A stretch of 64,000 nucleotides of DNA from Nephrocerus scutellatus (lineage: Eukaryota; Arthropoda; Insecta; Diptera; Pipunculidae), in assembly GCA_947095585.1 (NCBI GenBank), contig OX352763.1, positions 107,859,908 to 107,923,907 on the forward strand. Reading direction: 5' to 3'. A program made the translations under genes and the position numbers. Below are positions 33,691 to 43,900 of the stretch, one piece after another. Position 1 is the stretch's first letter. Each line of letters opens with the position of its first letter. The notes under the pieces are model-generated. The model saw only the letters and a program-made list of their open reading frames with translations, made no database searches and was not told the origin of the DNA.

Positions 33691-34539
33691 AACATCTGGT
33701 ATCATCGAAATGGTACCTTCAAATGTGTTCAGATTCAAGAAATGATGGACTCCATTCCTACGGATACTGAATATAGTGATGAGAGTAATTCATTTGGCGA
33801 CTTCGATGATGACGATTGTGTGAAGGATCCTGATTATCGCGTATCGCCAGAAGATGAGGAACAAATCTTTTCTGAATAGAACTGTAAATTTCTGTTGAAT
33901 CTCAGCAGTATTTCGATACCAGCAGGTGAGTTCACATCGTCTTCTTCTTTGATTGTTCAAAAACAATAGGGGACAACTTTTCTAAAACCAGAGCCGTTAT
34001 CTCAAGCAGGCGCATCTTCAATACCTTCATCTGTGCCAATTGATCATTCACGTTTGAAAGGTAGACGTGAAAAACGACCTCGTTCACCAGCACTAGAACA
34101 AGAAGAAGGAGGACCGTATGTGCAGCCGAATGATGGTGGGCTTACTTCAAACCTGGTGGAAATCGACCCTTAATCTTGAGAGTTCCATAAAATTACTTGG
34201 CAATTAATTGACATTACATCGAAACGAGGTGGTGCTTCGTGGAGATGTCAGATGTTCTGAACGGTTCCATGAGTTAAAAACACCATTTCAATGTTTTGAG
34301 TACTTTTTCAGTGATGACTTGATAGGGAAAATCTGTCATTACACCAATCTGAATGCCCGCAACCAGGATGTCCATACTAGGTTCAAAGTGAGTAACTTGG
34401 ACATAAGGCTGTAGATTGGGGTTTTGATTTACATGTCAGTATATCGTTACCCAAGTCTTGAAGAGTACTGGGGAGAACATTCATTGGAAGCAATTCGTAG
34501 AAGTATGACATCGATGCAATTTTAAAATATTCGAAAATA

Positions 34540-34654
34540 ACGGGTGTTTTTTTGGGAGGTTTGTTTTTCCGATAGATGTCGTTTTATTTTATGACAGTTG
34601 TTTTGACAGCTCAAAGTGGCATTTCTACTCAGTATTGTTTGGCAAATCATTATG

Positions 34655-34695
<41 letters not shown>

Positions 34696-34967
34696 ACATT
34701 TGTGAAAAATAGTCGTGGTAGCCATATGCCAGAAATTGTGTTTAAATGTTAAATGCCAAAAAATTATCTACCAAATAAAAAAATTTTGGTCATTTCATAA
34801 TTTTATATGTGTTTTATTCAAAAAAAAAATCGGCAACCTCTTAAAAAAACACCCGTTAGATATAACGTGTTTTTTTAAGAGGTTGCCGATTTTTTTTTGA
34901 ATAAAACAACTGTCATAAAATAAAACGACATCTATGGGAAAAACAAACCTCCCAAAAAAACACCCTT
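34540..34967. mobile_element. MITE with ~65-bp inverted repeats and TA duplication, containing an inner palindrome
   Basis: The left arm, from 34540 (ACGGGTGTTTTTTTGGGAGG, TTTGTTTTTCCGATAGATGT, CGTTTTATTTTATGACAGTT), is matched by the inverted right arm ending at 34967 with few differences. It is flanked by TA at 34538-34539 and 34968-34969, as expected for Tc1/mariner-type transposition. It breaks the piggyBac frame. Inside is an A run (about 34654-34692) and a second, near-perfect palindrome (34812-34906) whose centre, CACCCGTTAGATATAACGTG, looks like two related element ends meeting back to back. Confidence 0.88.
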
Positions 34968-35207
34968 TACATTCGATCCAATGACTTCTCACTCATGATT
35001 GATCGTAAGAACCCTACTCACGATCCACTGTTCAAAATCAGACCAGTTTACGATCATATAAATGAAGTGTTTGATTCGGTTCTTAAGCCAGCCAGCCAGT
35101 TATGCATCTATAACAGATGTTGTCCACAAAGATGATTACTTCGTTCAGGCAGTATATGCCAAATAAATGGGGCATGAAACTATTTGTATTATGCGATTCT
35201 ACCTTTT

Positions 35208-35375
35208 CCAATTGTAATTCAGAATGCGTAAATTGTAATTCAGAAGGTATCAATTGTAATTCAGATTACATAGTCAAGTGTAATTCAGAAAGTATCTGAA
35301 TTACAATTGATACTTTCCGAATTACAGTTGACTAATCTGAATTACAATTGATGCTTTCTGAACAACAATTGGAAG
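35208..35375. mobile_element. Palindromic foldback-like repeat of TTGTAATTCAGAA units
   Basis: Four direct units near AATTGTAATTCAGAA occupy 35210-35295. They are followed by inverse units (CTGAATTACAATTGATACTT, TGAATTACAATTGATGCTTT) to 35375. The outermost CCAATTG and CAATTGG mirror each other. The whole can fold into a hairpin of about 80 bp per arm. It interrupts the piggyBac frame right after LCDSTFS. No coding capacity. Confidence 0.8.
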
Positions 35376-38300
35376 TTTATTGCGGCAAAAAAAAGACAAA
35401 AAACAAAGACATCATATCGTAACGTTACCAAAGAATCAGACACAAAAAAACAGTTACGTTAAAAAGTATTGTTATTCAAGTTTTTTTTTTATTTGAGTAG
35501 TTTTTAGAAGTAGAATTTTTATTGACTTTCTGTCTCAGTAGCTGTGCGTGCCTTTTTCGTTTGTTAGGCCTGGTACTACAAACGAATAAGTAACGTTTTC
35601 ACTGTTGAGTGGTTTGTTCGTAGAAATTCTTCTTATTATTGTTATTTATAATATTTTTTGATTTTTTATTTTATTATTATCTTATTTTACGTATATTTTC
35701 ATCATCTTGACGGGTTCGGTATTTTTAATTTGTAAAATGAACTCTTATTTTGAAATTCATTTCACAAATATTCGCGGGATTAAAAGTAATTTCAACTCGA
35801 TCGTAGCACATCTTGACGCGAATAAACCTGCGGTTCTAAGTTTATGTGAAACGCAGGCCTCTTATATGGGTACCCCAAATGATTTTCAATGTCAGGGGTA
35901 TTTTCGTGTCGACTGTTTGGTTCCTCATCGTGGGGTTATTTTATTTATACGAGAAGACATCAGTTTTAGTGTACCTAATTTAAATATTCCAAACAGTAAT
36001 CCAATGTTCAATACGATATGGATTGAAATTGTAATTTCAAACCATTCGATATTTATTTGTTCCCTTTATCGTAGTCCTAATTTGTCACCTGATGACACTA
36101 ATATTGAGTTTAATTACTTATCAGACACAATAGACAAGATTTACCAATCATCACCAACATCAGAATTGGTAGTCTTGGGTGATTTTAATGTCCACAATGA
36201 TTCATGGTTGACCTATTCGAATGGTAGAGATCGATCAGGTGAGACCGCTGAACTATTTTCAAATGTTAATCTTTTCACCCAACTCGTTGATAAACCAACT
36301 AGGTATCCCGATACTACTGGTCAATCACCTCACCTTTTAGATTTATTTCTTACAACTATGCCTGATAAATATTCAATTGATGTATCTGCTACATTAGGTC
36401 TTTCTGACCATGCTTTGATAGTAGCCAAATTTTCAATATCACCAGCCCTTATAGAGACTACAAGTAAAAGGCTACTCTGGCACTATAAAAATGCTAACTT
36501 GGAGCTCCTGAACCAATTTTATAGCTCATTTGATTGGTCAACCTGTTTTTCCAGCAATAATGCTAATGAAGCATCACAACTTATCACGTCAACCATTTTG
36601 CTAGGAATGAAAAATTGCATTCCTTCTTCATTTAAAAAGAAAAATACTCATAAAAATAAATGGTTTAACGAACATTGCAGGTCAGCAGTCGCGTGTAAAA
36701 AAGCAGCCCATTTGGACTACGTTAATTGCACTTCTGAAGAAAACCTTGTAAAGTTTCGAATAGCTAGAAATAGATCAAAAGCTATATTGAAAAGGTCCAA
36801 AATAATATATGACCTTAAGATTCGAGATAGCATGCGAAAATTTTTGGATTCTGATTCAAACAGTCGAAGCTTTTGGTCGTTTGCAGCATTGGTTAAAAGA
36901 AACTTTGCAGACAATACTTCGTCTATTCCTTCTTTATTTCATAATGGTATTCATTATAGAACTAATATAGAGAAAGCTAATCTCTTAGCTTCTCATTTCG
37001 CTGGTGCGTCTACTCTTCCTTTAACTAATCAAAGCCCACCAATTCTCCCGAATCTAGGCCCAGGTATGTCTAAAATCTATTTTCGGAAACGGGTTGTTTC
37101 AAAGATTCTGAAAGAACTTGACCCCAATAAAGCGACTGGCCCCGACGGTATTCCGCCATTAGTATTGAAAAGTTGTCATATTACTTTGGCAAAACCGCTT
37201 AGCAAATTGTTTCATCTCTCAATGAAGTCAGGTGTTTTTCCATCATTTTGGAAAATAGCCAATATTCAACCCGTTCCGAAAAAAGGTGATAAATCGGCAC
37301 CTACGAACTACCGACCTATTGCTTTGTTGTCGGTTCTATCGAAGGTAATGGAATCTATCGTTAATTTCAGACTAATGAACTATCTGGATTCGAATGTTCT
37401 TTTATCCGATGTGCAGTATGGATTTCGTAAAAATCGATCTTCAGGCGAACTAATGACGTGCATGACTCATTGTTTGGAGCGAAGCATTGAAAACCTAGGT
37501 GAATCAAGCGTTGTTTCCTTAGATATTGATAAAGCTTTTGATAGAGTATGGCATGATTGTCTTATTAATAAGATTCGTGCGCTGAATTTACACTCCTCTC
37601 TCATTACATGGATTGAGAATTATTTATGGAACCGTAAAATAAAAGTTGTATTAAATGGTATATCTTCAGATTCACATGGGATCAATGCTGGTGTGCCTCA
37701 AGGATCATCCTTGTCTCCCACGCTCTTCTTGATATATATCAACGACCTGTTGTCTTCTACAACCTGTGATATCCATTCATTTGCTGATGATACAACACTA
37801 TCGGCCTCCATTGAGTTTGACAATCAAAAAGAATGCAATTCTCGCTTGAATGGTTCGCGTGAATTAATGAATTTGACTATTCTGTCTAATATTCAAATCA
37901 TTCTTGATTGGGGCATTTCTAACAGAGTAGAATTTAACCCAAATAAATTCCAGTCTTGCCTTTTTTCTCAGAAGACAACTCAACATTATGTTCCTCCTGT
38001 TATTAATGGTACCTCTATTGCGAGATCTGATTCACTTAAGTTGTTAGGTTTAAAAGTATCAAGTGATCTTTCCTGGAAAGAACATATTTATGAAATTTCA
38101 AAAAGAGCTAGCCAATGTTTAGGCTTCATAAGACGTTGTAACTTCTACTTCACTCCCTCTGAAGTGTTAAGATTATATAAATCTTATGTTAGACCAATTT
38201 TAGAATTTAATTCATATGTGTGGGGTGGTGCTCCAAGATCGCATTTGGTTCATCTTGATGGTGTTCAGAATAGAGTTATCCGTTTGATAAACGATGTAAC

Positions 38301-38655
38301 CATTACTTCGTCTCTTGATACTTTGGAGCACAGACGAAATGTAGGAGCTTTATCTGTTTTCTATAAATTTTACAACGGTAAATGTTCTCTAGAAACCCGT
38401 TCTCTAGTTCCTGGACCTTTTATCAGTAACGTAAACACTCGTTTAAGGTGCAATCAACATAGATTTGCCTTAAAACTTTTTTCATGTAGAACCCAACACT
38501 TTAAATCCTCCTTTTTTCCGAGAGTCTCTTCGATGTGGAATCAATTGGTCGAACACGTGTTTCCAGAATCTTATAATCTGCAGGCGTTCAAATTAGCCGT
38601 TAACAACTTCTTGAAGGATGATGGTTAAAGTATTCATAAGTTGTTTCATAATATA

Positions 38656-38694
<39 letters not shown>

Positions 38695-39060
38695 ATAAAT
38701 TGTTTATCAGTATTTTTTAATTATTTTTATAATTTGTAATATTTCTTGGTCAAGGTTTATTGTAGTTTTCCCTGACCATGATTCATTGATAAAAGTATTT
38801 GGACTCGCGTCGTTCTAAATTCGTGTTCGTTTTTCGTATTGCTTTTCCAATGAATCAGGGAGAATTCTGAGAAAATAAATTGAAACCGGCTACAAACGTG
38901 AGGAATGTGATATATTGTAAATCACATTCTTTCGATTTTTATTGTATTTTAAATTTAATAAAGGGGTTAGCCCAACTTATTGCCGTGACGTAAGTCATTC
39001 AGGGAGTCATCCCTTGGCAATAAGTCTCTATATAAAAAAAAAAAAAAAAAAAAAAAAAAA
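35376..39060 (+). mobile_element. Jockey/CR1-group LINE insertion with intact ORF
   Basis: It consists of a 5' leader of about 360 bp, one long ORF (35737-38628), a 33-bp A run at 38659-38691, further non-coding sequence, and a second A run at 39034-39060. piggyBac coding sequence resumes directly after the second A run. CAATTGG just before 35376 and CAATTTGG just after 39060 could be an imperfect target duplication, though this is weak. A 10-bp inverted pair, ACTTATTGCC (38973-38982) and GGCAATAAGT (39016-39025), forms a stem just before the terminal A run, a place where LINE RNAs often carry an RT-recognition stem. Exact 5' end uncertain. Confidence 0.8.
35737..38628 (+). CDS. LINE endonuclease/reverse transcriptase, intact 963-codon ORF
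   Basis: It nicks target DNA and copies its RNA in place. Start chosen at ATG 35737 (MNSYFEIHFTNIRGIKSNFN); the frame is open 30 bases upstream without an ATG. APE-type endonuclease: TNIRG, LCETQ (Glu about 38), SLYRSPN, LGDFNVHND (Asp about 149) and LSDHA (Asp-His about 224-225). Linker: FLDSDSNSRSFWSFAALVKR. Reverse transcriptase: NKATGPDGIPPLVLKSC, VPKKGDKSAPTNYRPIALLS, VQYGFRKNRSSGELM, VVSLDIDKAFDRVWHDCLI, INAGVPQGSSLSPTLFLIYI, and FADDTTL with the metal-binding Asp pair at about 683-684. Then LKLLGLKVSSDLSWKEHIYE and SYVRPILEFNSYVWGGAPRS. No RNase H domain, zinc knuckle or separate ORF1 was seen. No stops or frameshifts, so this is the youngest LINE here. Decayed relatives lie at 4.5 and 20.1 kb. 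Confidence 0.93.
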   Translation: MNSYFEIHFTNIRGIKSNFNSIVAHLDANKPAVLSLCETQASYMGTPNDFQCQGYFRVDCLVPHRGVILFIREDISFSVPNLNIPNSNPMFNTIWIEIVISNHSIFICSLYRSPNLSPDDTNIEFNYLSDTIDKIYQSSPTSELVVLGDFNVHNDSWLTYSNGRDRSGETAELFSNVNLFTQLVDKPTRYPDTTGQSPHLLDLFLTTMPDKYSIDVSATLGLSDHALIVAKFSISPALIETTSKRLLWHYKNANLELLNQFYSSFDWSTCFSSNNANEASQLITSTILLGMKNCIPSSFKKKNTHKNKWFNEHCRSAVACKKAAHLDYVNCTSEENLVKFRIARNRSKAILKRSKIIYDLKIRDSMRKFLDSDSNSRSFWSFAALVKRNFADNTSSIPSLFHNGIHYRTNIEKANLLASHFAGASTLPLTNQSPPILPNLGPGMSKIYFRKRVVSKILKELDPNKATGPDGIPPLVLKSCHITLAKPLSKLFHLSMKSGVFPSFWKIANIQPVPKKGDKSAPTNYRPIALLSVLSKVMESIVNFRLMNYLDSNVLLSDVQYGFRKNRSSGELMTCMTHCLERSIENLGESSVVSLDIDKAFDRVWHDCLINKIRALNLHSSLITWIENYLWNRKIKVVLNGISSDSHGINAGVPQGSSLSPTLFLIYINDLLSSTTCDIHSFADDTTLSASIEFDNQKECNSRLNGSRELMNLTILSNIQIILDWGISNRVEFNPNKFQSCLFSQKTTQHYVPPVINGTSIARSDSLKLLGLKVSSDLSWKEHIYEISKRASQCLGFIRRCNFYFTPSEVLRLYKSYVRPILEFNSYVWGGAPRSHLVHLDGVQNRVIRLINDVTITSSLDTLEHRRNVGALSVFYKFYNGKCSLETRSLVPGPFISNVNTRLRCNQHRFALKLFSCRTQHFKSSFFPRVSSMWNQLVEHVFPESYNLQAFKLAVNNFLKDDG

Positions 39061-39604
39061 CAATTTGGTACTAGCGAATACTCCCGATTTGGGAGCAACT
39101 GGTAATGTTGTTGTCCGTTTAACACAAACAGTTGCAGACTTTAAGAGCCATATTTTGTACTTCGACAACATCTATACATCCCTTCCACTTTTAGTTTACC
39201 TAAGAGAGGTCGAGGCATTTATGCCTTGAGAGCAATAACTGCAAGCTGTCGTCTGACAAAGCAATCCAAAATCAGGAAAGAGGTTATATGGAAGAGTATC
39301 TGGGCACTGCTTATGGTGTCGACATGTGTATGGAAAGATACAAAAAATGTTCGACTAGCATCAACGTACGTTGGAGTTAAGCCATTCCTAACAGCGAATC
39401 CGCAGTCCCAACCTGGGGTGCCAGCACGTAACTTGATACAAACGAGGATTGTTGATCGACGTTCAACTCGAAACAAATTTTTCTTGGCAGCACCTAACTT
39501 TAACGAGTTTGATTGTGATTTGTACTTAAAAATGTTATTGTGAACTATAATGTAAAGTGTCAAATGAGTATTTTTTAATCTAAAATACGTAAATCATTTT
39601 CCAA

Positions 39605-40165
39605 GTCCAAGTAAAAAATGATATTCTTTGAGTCGAAAAGCGAGGATGAAGAAGGAGCTAATACTAAAATTAGAAGGAGGTACTTAAGAGATAAAAGCAA
39701 CCCACTAGAATTATGTGAAAATGAGTAAGTTCAAGTTCAAAAAGAAACGAATAACATTGACATTGTAAAATTGATTTTTTCCTTAGCTTTGTGCAGCAGT
39801 TTAGGGTCACAGCAAGGAATGTTTCCTGATGATTCTTAACTCATTAAGTTTTCCAAGGAGCACATTAATTCCACCAGTGTTACAGGTTTGTGCAACATTG
39901 AGTCTCCTAGCCAGTGGAAGTTACGAAAGTAATGTCAGTACTAATGTTTTACTGAGTATGGCACAAACAACAATTTCAAAGTTCTTTCGGCGTACCTTGA
40001 GCATTTTAGAAAATGAATTTTCCTCTACTTGGATAAAATTTAATCCTTCCAAATTTCAAGAAAGCAACGAATATTATTATAGGAAGTAGGCTGTGTTGAT
40101 GGTACTCATATCCCTATTTTGAGACCAACAGAAAATGAGCATATCAAACCTTTTAAAAATTTATA
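39605..40165 (+). pseudogene. PIF/Harbinger (HARBI1-like) transposase fragment
   Basis: The N-terminal block SEDEEGANTKIRRRYLRDKS with NPLELCENE (39645-39725) is followed, after a frameshift, by VLQVCATLSLLASGSYESNV, MAQTTISKFFRRTLSILENE and TWIKFNPSKFQESNEYYYRK (39877-40089). In another frame comes GCVDGTHIPILRPTENEHIK (40090-40150), containing the first catalytic Asp of the Harbinger DDE domain. The order and spacing match HARBI1-like nucleases of about 350 residues. The remainder is missing after 40165. Confidence 0.87.
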
Positions 40166-40700
40166 TTTTATTTCACTTTATAACATCATTATACATCATC
40201 TCAACGAAATTTACATACACGCAATCACATCAACTAAAACATTTACACACATACCAAACGCACACAATTACTACAAAACATGCAAACATGAGCCAAAACA
40301 TTAAAACTAATTTTGTCCAAGTAAACCTATAATCTAATTCCCAAAATCCCAAATAAATTTCTTACCATTACTTACCAATGCTGACATCTGCAATCTGCAA
40401 CCACAAACGACAACCAAAAAATAAAAATACGTTCACTGGTACTCAAATTTCTGCAAATTCGCGAAAGCCTTCTCGGTTTTAATATTGCATCTACACGATG
40501 CCCCCACATCGCATGCCTACGTGCGAAAGTATTCATTTTGACAATCACTATTAATCATGTCAAAACTTTTTGATTAATTCGGCCTATTGGCATTATCAAT
40601 CAAAAAAACAATCACAGAATTGTTTGAAATTTCGATTGTTTAGCTAGGCTTAATACAGGAATGACGTCCGTACATACCTATTCTACCATCCGAGATGCGG
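40166..40700. other. Stretch without a recognised gene
   Basis: Harbinger similarity ends and AC-rich, then AT-rich, non-coding sequence follows up to the satellite cluster. Nothing else was recognised. Confidence 0.4.
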
Positions 40701-41345
40701 AAAAGGGGTACTCAACGTTGAACTGCCATGAGATAGACGAAATCTACAGATGCTATAGATACGTTGCAGACTCTCTTGGAACAGCTCACCTGCCTTGAGA
40801 TAGACGTTATCTGCGCAGATGCGCAGCGTTGAACTGCCTTCTCCTGAATGTATTCCAATTGGTGGGGGAATTTACGGGAACAAAGGCCCCAGTAGGATGT
40901 GTCGCTGCTCGGGTATATGGGTTTCCTAACCTGATATGCATTGCCATCTGCTACACACATCCAGGACCCTGGAAAAGAGGTACTCAACATTGAACTGCGA
41001 TGGGATAGACGAATCTATACATGAGCGCATCTACGCTGCAGACTCCCTCGGGATAGGCGTAATCTGCACATGCGAAGTTGATGCGCCGATGACTTCCATG
41101 ACAGGATTTAACCGAGTGTTGAACTGCCCTTTTCCCTAAAAAATTCGTTCAACGCCATATGAAATATGGAAAGAAGGTACTCAGCATTGAACTGTCATGG
41201 GATAGACGAATCTATACATGAGCGCATCTACGCTGCAGACTCCCTCGGGATAGGCGTAATCCGCACATGCGAAGTTGATGCGCCGATGACTTCCATGACA
41301 GGATTTAACCCAGTTTTGAACTGTCTTTTTCCCGAAAATTCGTTC
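40700..41345. repeat. ~197-bp satellite, cluster 1 (three units, first divergent)
   Basis: Units begin GGTACTCAACATTGAACTGC and contain ATGGGATAGACGAATCTATA, CATGAGCGCATCTACGCTGC, AGACTCCCTCGGGATAGGCG and GCGCCGATGACTTCCATGAC. They end near TCGTTCAACGCCATA. Unit starts lie at about 40708 (rearranged), 40980 and 41177. The same monomer occurs at 59.7-60.2 and 63.6-64.0 kb. Frames through it are repeat artefacts. Confidence 0.92.
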
Positions 41346-43140
41346 AACGCCATAAAAAAAATATGTTCGCTTGTTACGGCTAAGTTAGATGCAGGATATC
41401 ACCTGCAGGATGTCTGTCGCTGCCCGGGCATATGCCTTGGGACATCACTCTCATCCAGGTCCTAACATTCTACGCTCTACGAAAAGATATGCCGTTGTAT
41501 AAACATGCTGTTTCTATTTCATTAGTATAGATTTTTCAATACTTTAGTATTCGAGATCCGTTTTTTACACTATTGCTGTTGTTTATTACAGATTAACATT
41601 TTACTTCACTCCACCCGAATTGCACCAAATAAAACCAAAACCTTACTGTTGAAGCACTACCAGCAAGAAGGGGTTTTGAAAAACAAATCATATACGAAAC
41701 ATATAGGTTCGATTAAATTACACGATGAAAGTATGTAATTTTCTAATAAAAAAATACCAAAGTTTTAAATATTTCTATATTCCTTTCTTAACAGACACTC
41801 ATATATTTTTTACGTTTTTTTTGTGCTCTGTTTTGTCGCCAACATCTTCAATAAAGTGTTCAGGAAGAACAGCTTGGAGAGTCAGTATAAAAGACTCTAA
41901 AGGTAAGGTTCCTTTATCCTGCATTGCGTAGACCAGAATGATATTCAAAGAAGAAAAGAGAAGCAAAAGAAAAAAGATCTGGAATAAAAGATAAGCTACC
42001 AACCTCATTGCTGTCTGTGAAATACTTTTAAGTATAAAAGAAGTTTTAATTTATTTTGATGGGACAACTTTGAAATTTAATAATTTTTTTACGTGCTTGG
42101 ATACTTGTGTTACAATGATAGTAATAAAAGTGTATGAATAACATATATTATTGGTAATCATTTGTCTTTTATTTTTATTAATAGCACCGTTCCCAAGATC
42201 ACAACAACTTGCTTCAAGATTTATGAAATGGATATTCAGGAATCCTTTAATCTGTCTTGTTTCATTAATATTTAAAAAAAAATGGTTCGTAAAAATTAAC
42301 TGGATAATTGAAAAAAAGTTATATCTTATACGTATATTAATTATCAACATTCCATTACTACTTTCTAAAATTATCATGGCTATTCAAGGCTCTTTATATA
42401 TTTCATATTCATTCATGAACAATTTAAAATAAAATTTGATTCATAATCTTTCTTGTTTCATTAGTAATTTAAAAAAAATTGATTCGTAAAAACTAACTGG
42501 ATAACTGAAAATAAATAACTTGATTAATTAACTTACATAATTATCTTATATAACTTTGTTTCGCTGGATATACAGCATAATAATAAGTTGTCAACTGAAA
42601 GTCGTCGAGTCAAGACAAAGCACAGAGATATTTTTTTGACTTTGATATCTTACAAGCATAATTGGGTATAAGTGAGTGCTACTCATCTAAATGCAGTCTA
42701 ATTTTTGGTAAAGAAAAGTTTTATGCAGCAGCAATAGCATTCGCAGCCCAAAACATTGTCCTTCGAGCCGGATATTTTCCAGCATAAACAGAATGATATC
42801 AAGCATATATCAAGACAAAATTATATCGTGCAAACTAGCCAATTGTATACTGCGCATTTATTGAATACTGAGCTATAGTCAATAAAGATGAGTGAACTAG
42901 ATATTCTGAAGAAGCTGCGTGCTGATCAGAAAGGCAGCGTGACGAAAGCAAATCGTTGTTTCAATGTGTGAAGTGAAATTGCACATCTACGGCAAAAATT
43001 AATTTATATATATATAGCCTCGTAGCAAGTCCTCTCGAGGCTCGGTAGGACTCCTGTCTATTTAACTATCGTAGGGAGTTAGTATTTTTCTTTCCTCTAC
43101 ATTTTATTTCCAGAGCAAGTTACTTATTTAGGTAATGGAA
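41346..43140. other. Mostly non-coding stretch; possible gag start near 42889
   Basis: 41390-41470 is related to satellite-adjacent sequence (CACACATCCAGGACC-type) also seen at 40961 and 60675. At 42889-42970 the plus strand reads MSELDILKKLRADQKGSVTK before a stop, resembling the start of some LTR-retrotransposon gag proteins, but it is too short to be sure. 43015-43100 (CCTCGTAGCAAGTCCTCTCG) may be LTR debris. No host gene seen. Confidence 0.35.
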
Positions 43141-43900
43141 GGAGACATGGGTGGACCAAGATCATACCCCGATTGGCGACGAGCATGGCTGTATGTAGCA
43201 AGTGCGCCTAGGTCAAACATACCTCCCAAGTGGTGATGCCCTAAATTATGGTAGCAACATCCAAAAGTATTCATTACATAAATTGGCTTCAGCGTGGGCA
43301 GGGAGGCCTTGGCCGAACTGCATCAGGTGGTACGGCTCCAAGCCCGTAGGTTCGTGGGCCACACGTACCAAAGAAAATGCCACGAAGCAAACATGATTGT
43401 CCCAGTCACGTTTGTCGGTTCCCAGGTAAGAACGGATTTTTGTCAACACTTCTGAGTCGATGACATGGGTAACCCTTTAGCGCTTTGGAAAGCTAGAAAA
43501 CTATTTGGAGATGAATTGTTTTTCATTGTCCGAATGTACATATTATGGGACCCGAAACACATGGAAGATAGCTTTCTCTAAGCACTGGACAACTGCAGCC
43601 TTCCTGCTGGGTTTAATAAACGAAAAAACAACCAAAATCTGGGTGCTGCCATTCTTCGTTTTGGGATAGGGTCCCTGAAATGATATTTCTGTAACGGTCT
43701 GCACTCCCATTGGTGGTCCGTACTTTTATTACACTTACAAGTATAACAGTTCTTAATAAAATTATTTACGGTCTATCATCATTCGCGGCCAAAAGTATTT
43801 TTTTCATAGTCTATGTAGCGTTTTATGGATGCCCTCATGTCCGGCAGTTGGAGAGTCATGTGCCGAACTCAGCAAATTTAAGTTTACTTTGTATCTATTT
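43140..43900 (-). pseudogene. Ty3/gypsy-type integrase relic
   Basis: Reading on the minus strand from 43900 downwards: zinc-binding domain LLSSAHDSPTAGHEGIHKTL (His-His half), RQKYFWP, then core blocks TVTEISFQGPYPKTKNGSTQ and, at 43246-43449, IRSYLGTDKRDWDNHVCFVA followed by FSLVRVAHEPTGLEPYHLM. This is the usual order of a Ty3/gypsy integrase (H2C2 finger, DDE core, C-terminal tail). Frameshifts occur near 43500-43700. The catalytic Asp of the first core block is not preserved here (FQGPYPK in place of FQRLYIDFLGPYPR, the form in the adjoining repeats). No gag, protease or RT was recognised nearby. Confidence 0.82.

Larger units (their letters stand above)
33742..39440 (+). pseudogene. piggyBac-family transposase relic, split by three insertions
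   Basis: The N-terminus MMDSIPTDTEYSDESNSFGD, followed by DFDDDDCVKDPDY (33742-33830), is the acidic start usual in piggyBac proteins. The DDE_Tnp_1_7 domain begins at 34278-34520: TPFQCFEYFFSDDLIGKICH, VLIYMSVYRYPSLEEYWGEH and SLEAIRRSMTS. It is interrupted by a MITE (34540-34967). It resumes with DPLFKIRPVYDHINEVFDSV (35020-35080) and SFRQYMPNKWGMKLFVLCDS (35138-35200). A palindrome and a LINE then intervene (35208-39060). It continues with ANTPDLGATGNVVVRL (39076-39123), ILYFDNIYTSLPLLVYLRE (39153-39209) and WKDTKNVRLASTYVGVKPF (39333-39390). Stops and frameshifts lie between blocks. Terminal repeats were not identified. Confidence 0.88.
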
